A DNA stretch of 64,000 nucleotides from Tetrapyrgos nigripes (taxonomy: Eukaryota > Basidiomycota > Agaricomycetes > Agaricales > Campanellaceae). The position numbers were made by a program, and so were the translations under genes. The notes under the pieces were generated by a model that ran no database searches, was not told the DNA's origin, and saw only the letters and a list, made by a program, of their open reading frames with translations. Shown here in pieces: positions 25,156-35,899 of the stretch. Position 1 is the stretch's first letter. The number at the start of each line of letters is the position of its first letter. The DNA lies in contig JAACJM010000130.1 in assembly GCA_013368315.1 (NCBI GenBank), positions 62,001 through 126,000 on the forward strand, written 5' to 3'.

Positions 25156-25989
25156 TGTAGCAGGGACTCGTGTCCTTCTCGTAGACTATCCTTTTCTTTC
25201 TTCTTTTCCTCTTGATCTCTTTATTCTATAATTCTCACTCCTGATTTGCTCCAACCCCGAACTTTGTACTTCTACCAACCCCTATACGTATCCCTTCAAC
25301 TTCTCTCGATCGACTTCTTTCCCAACATCCTATCTACACCCGAAGCGTCCGTCCTGTCCCTCGCACCGCACCTTGAGCAAGTGTGTAGGGTCTGGGGCCC
25401 CCTTCCTGCGTTGTATATACGTCTGACAGTTTACCGATGCCGACAGTGGACGTAGTGATGTTGGTAGAGTAGATCATCTTGTCATCATTGACATGGGCAC
25501 TTTAGTTACTCATGGTCCGGACTTCAAAGATTCCGACTCTTCTTCTCTTCTTCTTCTTCACACATCGATTAATGCTTACTCGCTTCCCAACTCATACCTT
25601 ACGATTTCCTACATCGTCGACTTCTACTCTCTAAAACTCTATCATTCTCTTCTTCTTCTCCTTTTAGTTATATTTGTAGTACACCAGGCACCGGGATGCA
25701 TAGTATATAGCTACGATGTGTAGATAGTAATCTATCTCTCTCTCTGCCTATATTCCGAGCCCCACACCTTAACTCTGAGCCCAAACTTGATCCCGAGCCT
25801 TTCTACTTGTTACTTGAGCCTAAATCTCTTCTGAACTTCACTTGAGCCCACTTTTCCCTTTCCATTCACGTGACACTCAGCCAACATGCTTCGTCTGTCA
25901 CATGCTCGTTCCTCTCTTCTCTTACTCTCCATCACCAACACTCGACTGTTTACTCCCGTGTCCTCCGTTGGACGCACAACTCCCCTATA
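25156..25989. mobile_element. Solo-LTR-like insertion inside the Helitron
   Basis: The Helitron coding sequence is interrupted between NPNEKDIYNY and YGLYLIDKVL. The insert starts TGTAGCAGGG and ends CCCCTATA, resembling a TGTAG...CTACA LTR with one changed base. It is flanked by ATAG on both sides (25152-25155 and 25990-25993). It carries no meaningful ORF. A solo LTR is the best reading; a MITE of another class is possible. Confidence 0.5.
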
Positions 25990-27517
25990 ATAGTTATAAA
26001 TATCTTTTTCATTAGGATTGGCCACTATGCTCCTGCTAATGAGTAGGTGTCAGATGTCATCACAAATGTATACCTTGAACTCTTCCCAAAGCACTTCAGG
26101 CTGCAATGGAGCACAATCTTTAAGGATAGTTGCAAACAGTGATCTTAACTGTGAACCTGTTTGAACCACGTTTGCTTGCTCTAGGCATTGCCGCCATTCA
26201 CCATCATCTTCTAAAAGCCCTTGTGCCAAGCAAGCCTCTCAGAAGGTTGACCATACTTTTCTTTTGTTGTAGCCTGGCCTGTCTGGATCAGGCTCATTGG
26301 TGTCAGTTGTATGCAAATCTTCAAAAGACACAGCCCCAGTGACCACTGTTAGCAATAGTCACAAGTAGAAGTGTTCACCTGCAGAGGGATGGACAAAATA
26401 CATTGGCCCTATTGCAAAACCTTTCTGTCTAGCTTTCTACTTCTTTGTTGTCTTCACCCATACAAACTTTTGTGAAAAGTTCTGATAGAGGGTGCTTCAT
26501 GCAATAGTTGTTGCCTGGTCTGGATGCTCCTCTGCAGTCTTCTTCTCATCTGCATTTGCTTCAAACCATCCCATAAGTGTTGTCTTCTGCTTCTGAGCCT
26601 GGTTGAGAATATCATGAGCTCCTTGCTCTTCATGAAAAACAACCATCTGCTCTCTCTCTGTGTGAAGAGACAACTGAACCACATTAGGTATTCTTCCATG
26701 CATCTCATAATGCATCAATCTCCAGATGGCTTCTGCACAGGAAATGTAGCGGGCTTCTGCATATTGCTTGATCTCATCTATTGCCTCTCCAAATGACATA
26801 GTGTTCTTGTCATGTCCTTTATAGATATACTTGTGAATGTACTTGAATGCCTTGACAGACATGCAACACTCCAGATTTCCATGGCATTTAAGCTGGATTA
26901 ATATCCAGGCATTGTAAGGCACCACCCATTGATTGTCTACTTTAACATCCTGACCATTGACCTTTTTCATGATGTAGCGGCCATTGTCAGGTTGTGCATA
27001 AGTAGTGTACCCATCTTCAGAGAGTGCTGTTTCACTAACAAAAGGTTTAGGAAATCCCTTGATACATTTGCCATGCTTCATATAGGGTGCATCCAGATTG
27101 TGGACACCACAGGGCCCATGTATCATACAGCTTGTCACTAACTCAAATAGAGTGGGATTTGTGTCTTTATCTGGCAGCTGAGCAGAGATAACTTTGTCAA
27201 TCATATTGTCAATCATATGAGGGTCACGGATTCTTGCTTCAGGTGACAGAAATATTAGAATATGTCCATGTGGCAGTCCTCTCTTCTGGAATTCAATGGT
27301 ATATACATAACCAACACATTTGCCCAGAATCCCTTTCTCTCGTATATCTTTCAGAACCATTCTCAATTTCTCCAAATCTGGCCTGGTTCCAATGCACTTT
27401 TGATTTCCCCACAATTTGGATTTGCTGTGATTGTAAGGAAAAAGTCTGGTTTTGAAAAATGCCATGCCAAAGCAAATGAATCCTGATAAAGTTGGAACAT
27501 ATGCCAGGAACTCCCTA
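25990..27517 (-). pseudogene. Helitron Rep (HUH nuclease) fragment
   Basis: The main open segment (27465-26497) carries YTIEFQKRGLPHGHILIFL with the HUH motif (HGH). Further on are YNAWILIQLKCHGNLECCMS and KYIHKYIYKGHD, which includes the two-tyrosine region of Helitron Rep. After a frame change, LRSLFATILKDCAPLQPEVL and LWEEFKVYICDDI continue the family pattern. The N-terminal piece HMFQLYQDSFALAWHFSKPD lies in a different frame. Rep nicks and joins single-stranded DNA in rolling-circle transposition. This copy is broken by frameshifts and inserts. Confidence 0.8.
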
Positions 27518-27941
27518 TGTCAAGAACATTGTCACTTAGCAATAACCACCCAAGTCACACAATGAACCAATAGATTGACGAGTTACAAATGAGACGATGT
27601 AGAGAGAGAAAGAGAGAGAGAGATAGAGAAATCATAGAGACAAGTAGAAGGTGAGTAGCTGACTATACTCGACACTGCACTGTACTGAGAGCGGAGTGGA
27701 GACGAAGTGAACAGACTAAGGAACTAACTACAAGTTCTTTGGTATATATGTCAAGGAAGTGAATTGAGAATAAGTGAATAAGTGGGAATGTCCATGGAGA
27801 TAGGAATCGGAGGAGATAAATGATGAACATATCAGGTCAAGTGATGGTAACTGTAGACAGAGAAGATGATGGTGGTGAAGATGAGAGGAATGAATAGTAG
27901 TCTGTGGAGATAAGAAATGAATAGATCGGCGATTCATGACA
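27518..27941 (-). repeat. 3' LTR of the outer gypsy element
   Basis: 424 bp, TG...CA. It contains a GA-rich microsatellite (about 27599-27631) that is shorter in the other LTR. It is preceded in element orientation by a purine tract. Confidence 0.88.
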
Positions 27942-28380
27942 CTACCCCCCTCTTATGACGAGCTTGTGCGTCGTTGGACTTGTTGTCTGAGATTGTTGGA
28001 TCCCAAAGTCCCTGTTCCCATGCGTTGTTGAGTCTTTTGTTGATCTCCTTAAAATTCGCCTCCTGCAAATCACTGCTCCCATACCCCTTGTCGTGTGTGT
28101 TTCTTTCCCATAGCGCCACGGGGGTGTGATGTCCCCAGGAGCCCCAACTGTCAGAGTCCCAGCTGTCATTGTCATGGGGGTTACCCCATCCATTGCCCAA
28201 CATGTTGTCTGCGTTCCACCAATCGTCGTAAAACCAATCGTTTGGGTTGTAGTTCCATGCCATACAGAAGAAGAGATCAACTCCATTGCTGTGAGGGTCA
28301 TATGGGATTTTAGTGCCAGAGCAGGCAAGTGAGGTTTCGGGTGTGAATGAGAAGGTGGATGATGTGGTGGAGGTGAACAT
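27934..28380 (-). CDS. Extra ORF between pol and 3' LTR of the outer element; Trp/Asp/Asn-rich, unknown function
   Basis: The frame (start MFTSTTSSTFSFTPETS at 28380, first Met in frame 28401) encodes about 150 residues. It contains CSGTKIPYDPHSNGVDLFF, then a striking Trp-rich acidic stretch (AWNYNPNDWFYDDWWNAD, DSWDSDSWGSWGHH), ending NDAQARHKRGVVS inside the purine tract/LTR border. There is no signal peptide or transmembrane segment, so it is not an env-like protein. The nested element has an ORF of similar composition at the same position. Unlike pol of this element, it has no stop, which hints at selection or youth. Confidence 0.5.
   Translation of the reverse strand: MFTSTTSSTFSFTPETSLACSGTKIPYDPHSNGVDLFFCMAWNYNPNDWFYDDWWNADNMLGNGWGNPHDNDSWDSDSWGSWGHHTPVALWERNTHDKGYGSSDLQEANFKEINKRLNNAWEQGLWDPTISDNKSNDAQARHKRGVVS
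27942..27955 (-). promoter_or_regulatory. Polypurine tract of the outer element
   Basis: On the minus strand the sequence just before the 3' LTR reads CATAAGAGGGGGGTAG. The nested element has AAAGAGGGGGTAA at the same place. This fits the primer for plus-strand DNA synthesis. Confidence 0.65.
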
Positions 28381-28473
28381 GTTTGTAGAGTTTATCCTCA
28401 AGCGTAGCTTTCTTTTAAGGCCTTTTCATCCAGACTGGTCCCTTGCCTTTATAATGTTGACAGTGGACGCCGT

Positions 28474-31400
28474 CTATCTGTGTCGGTACGCCCGTGGATG
28501 TTTCTGATGGAATTCCTCAATCATGTCCATTACATTTGACAGATTTGGCGTGGGGACCCAAGAATTCTCAGAGTCAGGGTAGTCCAACCACTTGATGAGA
28601 TACTGCATTCCTTTCTTGTTCCTGGTGGGTTTGGAGTCTAGTATTCTTTCTACATCGTATTCTTCATCTGCATCCAGCAACTCCACGGGTGGTTCAGGGT
28701 AATTTGGTCCATGAGCGTCTGTTTCAACGTATGGTGACAACAATGATGCATGAAAGACGGGATGTATTTGCCAGGTCTTTGGTAATTTCAATTTGTAGTT
28801 AACCTGACCAATTATTTCAATGACTTCGAACGGACCATGATGATGATCGGATAACTTAGCTTTCAGTCTCGTCGTTTTTAGGTTTTTCCCATCGAGTAAT
28901 ACCTTGTCCCCAACCTTGTATCCTGTCCACAGTATAGAATGATTTCTGTGCTGGTCTTTCATCGTTTCTGTCGCTGAAGTTAGACTGGCTTTGAGTTTGT
29001 CTCTGAGTCGATTGAGATTTTTGAGTCATTCTTCGACTGTCGGTAGCTTGGATGTTGGGTTAAATGTAGGGAAGAATCGTGGTTGATATCCGTGTAGGAG
29101 TTTGAATGGCGATTTTCCAGTTGCTGAGTGAACTCTAGTGTTGTGGCTGAACTCTGCATAAGGTATATAGTCCACCCAGTCTTCTTGTCGATAGTTACAG
29201 AAAATCTGTAAGAACTGTTCTAGTTCTTGATTGTATTGTTCGGATTCTCTGTCAGTCTGTGGGTGATAAGCTGTGCTGAGTGCTGATGTTATTCCTAGTT
29301 TTTCGTGGACCACAGCCATGACTTTACTGGCGAACTGCGGTCCTTGATTGGAGATCATTTTATCCCACAGCCTGTATTGTCACCATGTGTGATTAAGCAG
29401 GAGGCTGACTGTACTGTCGCTGTTAATTGTTTTTGTACATGGCGATATAATGACGGTTTTTGTTGACCTGTCGACCACGACATGTACTGCATTGAATCCT
29501 TTACATTCTGGAAGATCCATGATGAAGTCAGTAGTGATAGTTCCGAAAGGAGGTTCTGGAATTTCGGTGGGTACCAAGGGGACTTGAGTTGGATGATTAT
29601 TCAGTTTCGTGGTGCAATTTCACAATGTCTTGTTGGAGGTTGTCGTTGGCTGGGACATAGATTTTACCCCAGAACAATATAATGCCATCCTCGTAGTTCC
29701 ATTCCTGTAGGTTTTTCACCAGAGACCGTGGTCTGTTTTGTAGAATGACGTCGAGGGCACTCACTATTTCAAGGTCCCTTTTGGGGGACTCCTTAATTCT
29801 TCGATGTAGTTCTATGTCTCCTACAGCTGTTACAGTCCCTTGTCTGGTTGCTCGAATTCGGAAAAATTTAGGATCGAGAAGGACCCTATTGGTATTGTCG
29901 TTTTCTACTCCGACTTGGTGATCTGATCATCTGGACAATGGATCAGCTTTGTTAAGGCTTCCAGGTTTATGGAGGAGGGAGAACTCAAATCGTGTGAGGA
30001 ATAATGCCCAACATGCTTGTCGTCGGCTGAGCTTCTGAGCTGTCTGGAAGTACTTTAGGTTTTGGTGATCAGTTAGGATTTCAATGGAATGTGGGGCTCC
30101 TTCCAGATAGTGTCACCATGCTTCTAATGCCTGTATGATTGCAAGCAATTCCTTATCGTGGATGTCATAGTTTCGTTCTGTCTCGGAGAGGGACTTGGAG
30201 ATATAGGCCACTGGGTGCCATTGGTCTTCATCTCTGGTTTGCATGAGTATGCCTCCTGTTGCATATTCTGATGCGTCAACTTCCACCCGATACGGTTTGG
30301 TATGATCGGGCATCAATAGGACCAGTTTAGATGTAAAGCCTGCTTTGAGAGAATGGAAGGATTTCTCTGTTTCCGTTCCCCAACTCCACTGATTATCCTT
30401 TCTTGTTAGGTTGAATAGTGGTTGTGCAATTTTCGAGAAATCTTTGATGAATCGTCTGTAGAAGTTTCCGAATCCTAGGAATGCTTGTACTTCCTTTACC
30501 GTCTTTGGTGTTGGCCATTCGATTACTCCTGCTACTTTAGCAGGATCCATTGCTAAGGTGTCATGGGAAACGATAAGGCCCAAGAAGTCGACCTTATCTG
30601 TTTCGAATGTGCATTTCTTGGGTTTCGCGTATAAGTCATTATCCTGTAAACGTTGCAGCACCTTTTGTATGAGTTCACGATGTTCTGCTAAATTGTGGGT
30701 GAATATGAGAATGTCATCCATATAAATAACGACCTTCTCTTGATCGATGAGATCCTTAAAAATAGTATTCATCATTGCTTGGAAGGTGGCTGGTGAATTC
30801 ATCAGCCCAAAGAACATGACTGTTGGTTTGAAGAGCCCTCAATTGGTCTTGAAGGTGGCTTTCCACTCATCTCCTTCCTTGATCCGGATGTTGTTGTATC
30901 CCCATCGTAGATCGATCTTAGTGAATATGTGTGCGTTCTTGAGTTTGTCAATCAATTCTGGGATCAGAGGTAAGGGTACGCATTCTTTACGGTACCCTTG
31001 TTGAGTTCTCTGTAGTCTTGTACTGGTCGTAGTTTCCTGTCCTTTTTCTTGACGAAGAAGAAAGGACTGGCCATGGGGGATTTTGACGGTTTAATATACC
31101 CTTTTTCGAGATTTTCGTTTAGAAAGGAGTCCAACTCGGTTTGCTCGTTTGGTGAAAGGGGATATGTTTTACATGTTCGTGGTTGAAAATTCTCCTGTAG
31201 TTCGATTGCATGGTCCCAACTACTTCGTTTGGGTAGGTGTTCTGAGGTTTTCTTGTCGAATACTGATAAGTAATTGTGATATTGCTTGGGTATTCGTTCT
31301 TCTAGCGATGTCGGTTGATCTGTTGTCATTTTGTTTTCAACAGTTTGTTGTGCTTTTGTAAAAACTGCTTGGATACTCAGCTTGGTCTCCAATAATTCTT

Positions 31401-32240
31401 CGTTTTGATTCTTTGGGGTGTCAATGTATTCCATGGCAAGTTGACTCCATTGGTGTGGGATGTCCCACTGTCCAGTTGTATCTTCTGAGGGTAATAGTGC
31501 CCCCAATTCAATCTGGTTTGAGTGGGTATTTTGAGATCGTGATCTTGACGTTACCTTTGGCTGTGCCACTGGTTTATAGTGTCCTATAGGTTCTTTGTAT
31601 GAGACTTGGTAGTCTTGGTGGTACGTTCTAGGATCGACTATTTCAGGTTGCCTTGGTTTAGCAGGATGTGTATTCGACTTAGCTTTGATTTTCACTGGGG
31701 GTTTTTCCAGTACACAGGTGTTAGCGCAGCGTGTCAGGTTAATCTCTGGGATCATCCAATTGATCTCTGGGTTGTGATGTTCTAACCAATTGGTACCTAG
31801 AATGATATTGTGATCGCCGATGTCCGTAATATAGAATTCAGCAGTTTTTTCATGATATGACCTTTGATTTTGGGCATAGATCCGTAATTTTTGGATGGTA
31901 TAGTGTGTTACCCATCCCATTACATTTTCGGATCCGTTCACGTTTTGTACTGGGAAAGGTTTTTCTATGGGAATTTGATTCAGGTGATGTTTTTGAGCGA
32001 AGGTATTGTTGATGATAATTCCTTCCGCTCCACTGTCTAGCAGAGCCGTTGTGTCGATTTTTCATCCAGTTATTTTACCGATTAGTTCCATTTTCAATTC
32101 TATCGAGGGAATCTGTTGATTTCGAGTGATCGCTGTGATTCTTAGCTCAGATGGGAATTGTGGCTTACGAAAGGGTATAAGGCTTGTGTATTGCCTGTTT
32201 TTTACTGGTATATATGTCCATACTCCTCCTGAGGTATTTA
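28474..32240 (-). pseudogene. pol of the outer gypsy element (protease, RT, RNase H, integrase, chromodomain), broken by stops
   Basis: In order on the minus strand: protease site LLDSGAEGIIINNTF (about 32030), RT with VVIYMDDILIF (about 30720, catalytic YMDD intact), RNase H EVDASEYATGGILMQT, integrase core ISNQGPQFASKVMAV and STAYHPQTDRESEQYNQELE, and chromodomain VERILDSKPTRNKKGMQYLI with KWLDYPDSENSWVP. In-frame TGA stops sit at 29026, 29380, about 29927, 30113, 30839 and 32062. In each case the sister copies read Arg, mostly CGA. An H2C2 zinc-finger segment is missing around 29600, a deletion in the integrase N-terminus. The element cannot encode a full polyprotein. Confidence 0.88.
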
Positions 32241-32246
32241 AAAATC
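32238..32246 (-). promoter_or_regulatory. -1 gag-pol recoding site, outer element
   Basis: The minus strand reads GAT TTT TAA. A -1 slip of the Phe codon in the T-run bypasses the stop into the pol frame (TTT TTA AAT ACC). The same arrangement occurs at 35891 and 51588. Confidence 0.65.
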
Positions 32247-33226
32247 CGTTTGTGTTATGAGATCCTTTAGGTATCCTGCTGCCTTCTCCTTCTCTTCTCC
32301 GGATAGTGACCTGATTTTGGTGGTAAATTCCGAGATTTCTTTCATTGTAATGTTTGTCTCGGAAGACGAGGGTTCCGTGGTGGCTGTAGTTGTTCTGATC
32401 GAAGGTCTCCAGGTCGTGTTATTGGGATTTGTTGTGGTGGACCTAGGAAACATAGGGCAGTTCCATGTGGTGTGTCCCTTTTCATGACAGCCAAAACATC
32501 GTCCTTCTTTTTTCATCTTTTCTCTTTCTTTGTTTGTCAGCTTAGGTGGATATTTAGTATTCGAAGATGCACCTGGGGTATTACTTTGGAAGGCATTTAC
32601 TTCCATACTTCTCATTCGACTTCCTCCCGTGCTTTGTGATCCCTTGGTCTGCTGCCCTCCTTCTCCTCGTTGTTTATTCCATAAGACTTTTTCTGTTTGT
32701 CTTTCCACCCAAATCATGTGTTGTTTGACCGTGACCTTCTGTAGCGCCGTGAGGTTCTTGGGTTGCGATGGTAGATAGGAAATTCGGTCTACCAATCCTC
32801 TTGGAAGTCCTTTTTGGTAGTGCTTCATTAATGCCTTGTCGTTGTAACCAGTATCTTTAGCATATAGTTTGAATTGGGAGTTGTACTTATCTATATCTGC
32901 TAAGACTCCCTCCATCCTTATGGTTTCTATCTTTGTTTGTGCTTGAGATTCCCGAGATGCTGGTTTAAAGTCTCACAGGAATTCTCGTTTCACTTATCGC
33001 AGGGTTGCAGATCCCAATAACGACAAGTCTTCATCTTCACTAGTCGATTCTTCGTCACTGTCACTATAGTCATCGTCTTCTGTGTAGATCTTCGCCATCA
33101 TGTCGTGAGCCCATTGTCCTGCTTCTTCTCCTGTGAAGAGGGTGAGAAATAGTGCTATTTTCTCGTTTTCTGTAGGATAGACTCTATCATTGAGCTGAAG
33201 ATAGTTGTTAAACTCAGCTAACCAAT
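32238..33226 (-). pseudogene. gag of the outer element, 3' part
   Basis: It continues from the insertion point with WLAEFNNYLQLNDRVYPTEN. After a TGA at 32973 follows TIRMEGVLADIDKYNSQFKL. The zinc knuckle is CFGCHEKGHTTWNCPMFP (CX2CX4HX4C) near 32480. The frame ends AGYLKDLITQTDF with a TAA at 32238, right after the TTTTT slip site. Gag forms the virus-like particle and packages RNA. The first residues of the open frame at 33254 come from the neighbouring LTR and are not gag. Confidence 0.85.
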
Positions 33227-33726
33227 TGTCACGAATCGCTCCCCGCCTGTTCATTTCCTTTCTATTCTTTTCCCTTTACTATTTACTTCTCACTCTAACC
33301 CCATAAACATCAACCATTTCTCATCATCGTCTATAGTTACCATCTCTTTAGATCTATGACTCACACTCTTATCTCCTCCGATTCCAATCTCCATGGACAT
33401 TCTCACTGTCAATCACTCCGCATGATCCAGTACTTTCATCTATCCATATTTGACTTATTATTCTCTCGCCCTTGACATGTCCACATGATGCTGTCTATTA
33501 TTACTTGCTTTTTCCCATCTGTTCATATTTTACTTATATACTTGTGATTCTTGTAACTTATCCCTTAGTTCGTTCACTTCGTCTCCACTCCGTACTTTTA
33601 CTACGCAGTGTAGAGCCTAGTCAGCTTACCTTCTCTCTATCTCTCTTGATCAATCTATCCTCTTGTGACCGACTTTTCTATATTGTGTGACTTGGGTGGT
33701 TATCGAGTGTAACGACAACCTTGACA
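33227..33726 (+). repeat. 5' LTR of the inner element
   Basis: 500 bp. U3 probably extends to about 33566, because the self-primer sequence AGTTCGTTCA (33567-33576), if it marks the RNA 5' end as in Tf1, starts R there. Confidence 0.92.
33567..33576 (+). promoter_or_regulatory. Candidate self-primer (RNA 5' end) of the inner element
   Basis: AGTTCGTTCA is the exact reverse complement of TGAACGAACT at 33729-33738, three bases past the LTR. This is the geometry used by Tf1, where the mRNA 5' end folds back to prime minus-strand DNA synthesis. Confidence 0.6.
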
Positions 33727-33728
33727 CT

Positions 33729-33738
33729 TGAACGAACT
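33729..33738 (+). promoter_or_regulatory. Primer-binding site of the inner element (self-priming type)
   Basis: TGAACGAACT directly after the LTR. It does not start with TGG as tRNA-primed sites do, and instead pairs with the LTR sequence at 33567-33576 (10 of 10). Confidence 0.6.
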
Positions 33739-34387
33739 CCCATACACCCACCTCACAAATCCTTCCATTTTGACCTTCCTATTATCCTATCCCTCCCCTA
33801 CGGTGCTGCAGAAGCCCAGCAACTCTACCCTGTGTGAGGAGCCTCACAGGTTGGCAGGCGTGAACTACTCAAGGAGCAGTTACACGAGGTCATCCCCTGT
33901 CTACACAGTCTCGAGATGTAATACCAGACTCGCTAAACCCGAGTAAGGTGGTCGACCGGTTCTGTAATTGAAATCCAAAGAATCCTTTTCACTCTGTCTA
34001 CCCCACGCCCCCGAATTCGTATCGAACCTCCTGAAACCCCTCGTGACTACGAACGGATTCCATTTCCCCTCCCTCGCTACCTCTTATACTCCGAATACGC
34101 GGTCTCCCACGGAAGAAAACTACGAACGGATCCTTGGAGTCTCGACCGACACTTCGTTTGTACAAGACGTTGGGTGTGGAAACTTACCTCAGGTGACGTA
34201 GTCCTCTCAACGTTCTCTTACATAACAGTAAAAGAGGACTTCAATACAGGAGAAACAGTGGTTCAAATCAAAGGACCTCTATTCCTCAGAGAAAACATCG
34301 ACTACTCTCCATTAGCACCTCCTCCCGAGTACGGTCTAGCATCTTCCTTTATCCTAGGACCCAACTACCTTTCGTAAAAATCAGTGT
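33739..34387 (+). other. Leader of the inner element
   Basis: Untranslated leader between PBS and gag ATG with several short out-of-frame ORFs. Related sequence precedes gag in the third copy (about 53.9-54.4 kb, minus strand). Confidence 0.55.
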
Positions 34388-35899
34388 ATGACTGAGCGAC
34401 GATCCGCATCTGCAGATCCGAAACTCCGTTGTGCCAATCGACCACACGTATTCCATCCCGCATCGAACCAAGACGCCTGCTATATCCCCGAGAACGGCGA
34501 CGATCCTTGGATTCCGTGCATTACACAGCCTTGCCTGAACAGATACAACACTCAACGACTTACTGACGTAGAACTCCCGAGTTGGTTACACATTATAACC
34601 CAGCTCCAAGAACTTGCGATTCAAAAGGCACATCGAAAACCTAGAACCAGATCAGGCCAAGGAACCTCTACACCTACTAACCAACCTTCCGAACCCGACT
34701 CAGTACCAGAAACCCCTTCCAACAACCCAACAGAACCAAACGACCCCACTCCCCCACCTTCTTCGCCCACCATTCCATCTGCCGAAGGACCATCTGTAGC
34801 CCCTCGTCGTCCTCCTACACCTCCTTCTCCAGATCCATCGGACCCGAACGACTCAGTTATGGCTGATACACCTCCTATCGGGTCAAACGGAACCTCCGAG
34901 CGAGGAAGGAAACCAGACCCCTTCAATGGAGAACGTAGCGAGGCGAAACGATGGCTGGCCCTGTTCAATAACTATCTACGCATGAATAAGGGAAAGTACC
35001 CGACCGAGGAAAGCCAAGTTTCACTATTCCTATCATTCTTCACGGGGAAAAAGGAGGAGATTGGGCGAACGCAAAGATTAATAGAACGAGACGCAGATGA
35101 AGAGAATGAGAACTTGGCGAATACACCAGGTGAATGGAGATGGATAACCTTGAAGCAGATACGGGATAGATTCAAAAAGGACTTCAAAGCTCTTGCCTCG
35201 GAAGACGTGGCGAGAACGAAGATCAAGTTTGCTAGAATGAAGGGTACGGATATTAGCAGCTACAACAGCATCTTCGATACATACGGAGAAGAATCCGAGT
35301 TCGGAGACGCAGCGTTGTTAGAATTTTATCAGGATGGGTTACCACCCAAACTCCGAGAAGCAGTTGGAAGAACGTATCCGAAATGGAATGACTTCGAGGA
35401 GTATAAGGAAAGAGCTGTGGAACTTCATTTAGAGTGGCTGAAGGAACGAGAAAGACAGGGACGCTGGAAAACTACTTCAACATCGAAGAGTAGTCCAGGT
35501 CCGTCTCAGGGAAGAACGGTAGCAAGCGTCAATGCGCTTATGGGACCAGGTGCTAATTCGTCTTTCAATTTGCCACCTAAACTGACACCTGATGAAAGGG
35601 ACCGACTTCGAAAAGCAGGAGCATGCTTCGCATGTAGACAAACTGGACACATGAGCAACGAATGTCCAACATTCCCGAGGACGTTATCTCAGAACACTTC
35701 CCGAACCTTTCCCTCTCGTACTATTTGAACAGCCGAGATCGCATCTCCACCGCCGGTAACGGTGGCTCAGGCGTCTTCATCCAGAAACACGATCAAGGAC
35801 ATTTCCGACATGGTTAACAGGGTTAAAGGATTGGAAGGAGAAGAAAAGGAACAAGCAACCGTCTATTTGAAAGACGTCATGTCTAAATTGGATTTTTGA
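34388..35899 (+). CDS. gag of the inner element (one internal stop)
   Basis: Starts MTERRSASADPKLRCANRPH. A Pro/Thr/Ser-rich linker precedes the capsid-like core NGERSEAKRWLALFNNYLRM and ISSYNSIFDTYGEESEFGDA. The zinc knuckle CFACRQTGHMSNEC (CX2CX4HX4C) is near residue 420. A TGA at 35726-35728 (after FPSRTI) interrupts the frame; the third copy reads PPRAV at this place, so CGA has become TGA. The frame then continues to GLEGEEKEQATVYLKDVMSK and LDF with a TGA at 35897. Gag forms the particle shell; the last residues overlap the pol frame. Confidence 0.88.
35891..35899 (+). promoter_or_regulatory. -1 gag-pol recoding site, inner element
   Basis: GAT TTT TGA: the Phe codon can slip back one base within the five-T run and read TTG AAT CAC, entering the pol frame exactly at the gag stop. 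The surrounding 27 bases (35890-35916) are identical in the third copy (51570-51596). Confidence 0.7.

Noticed and set aside
25246..25723. Plus-strand open frames inside the Helitron
   Set aside because: They lie inside the LTR-like insert, are C/T-rich, and show no motif.
27599..27631. GA-rich tandem repeat as a possible regulatory array
   Set aside because: It is a length-variable microsatellite inside an LTR; the other LTR copy lacks most of it.
27934..28401. Outer-element ORF3 as an env-like glycoprotein
   Set aside because: No signal peptide, transmembrane helix or glycosylation-rich ectodomain; composition is Trp/Asp/Asn-rich and soluble-looking.
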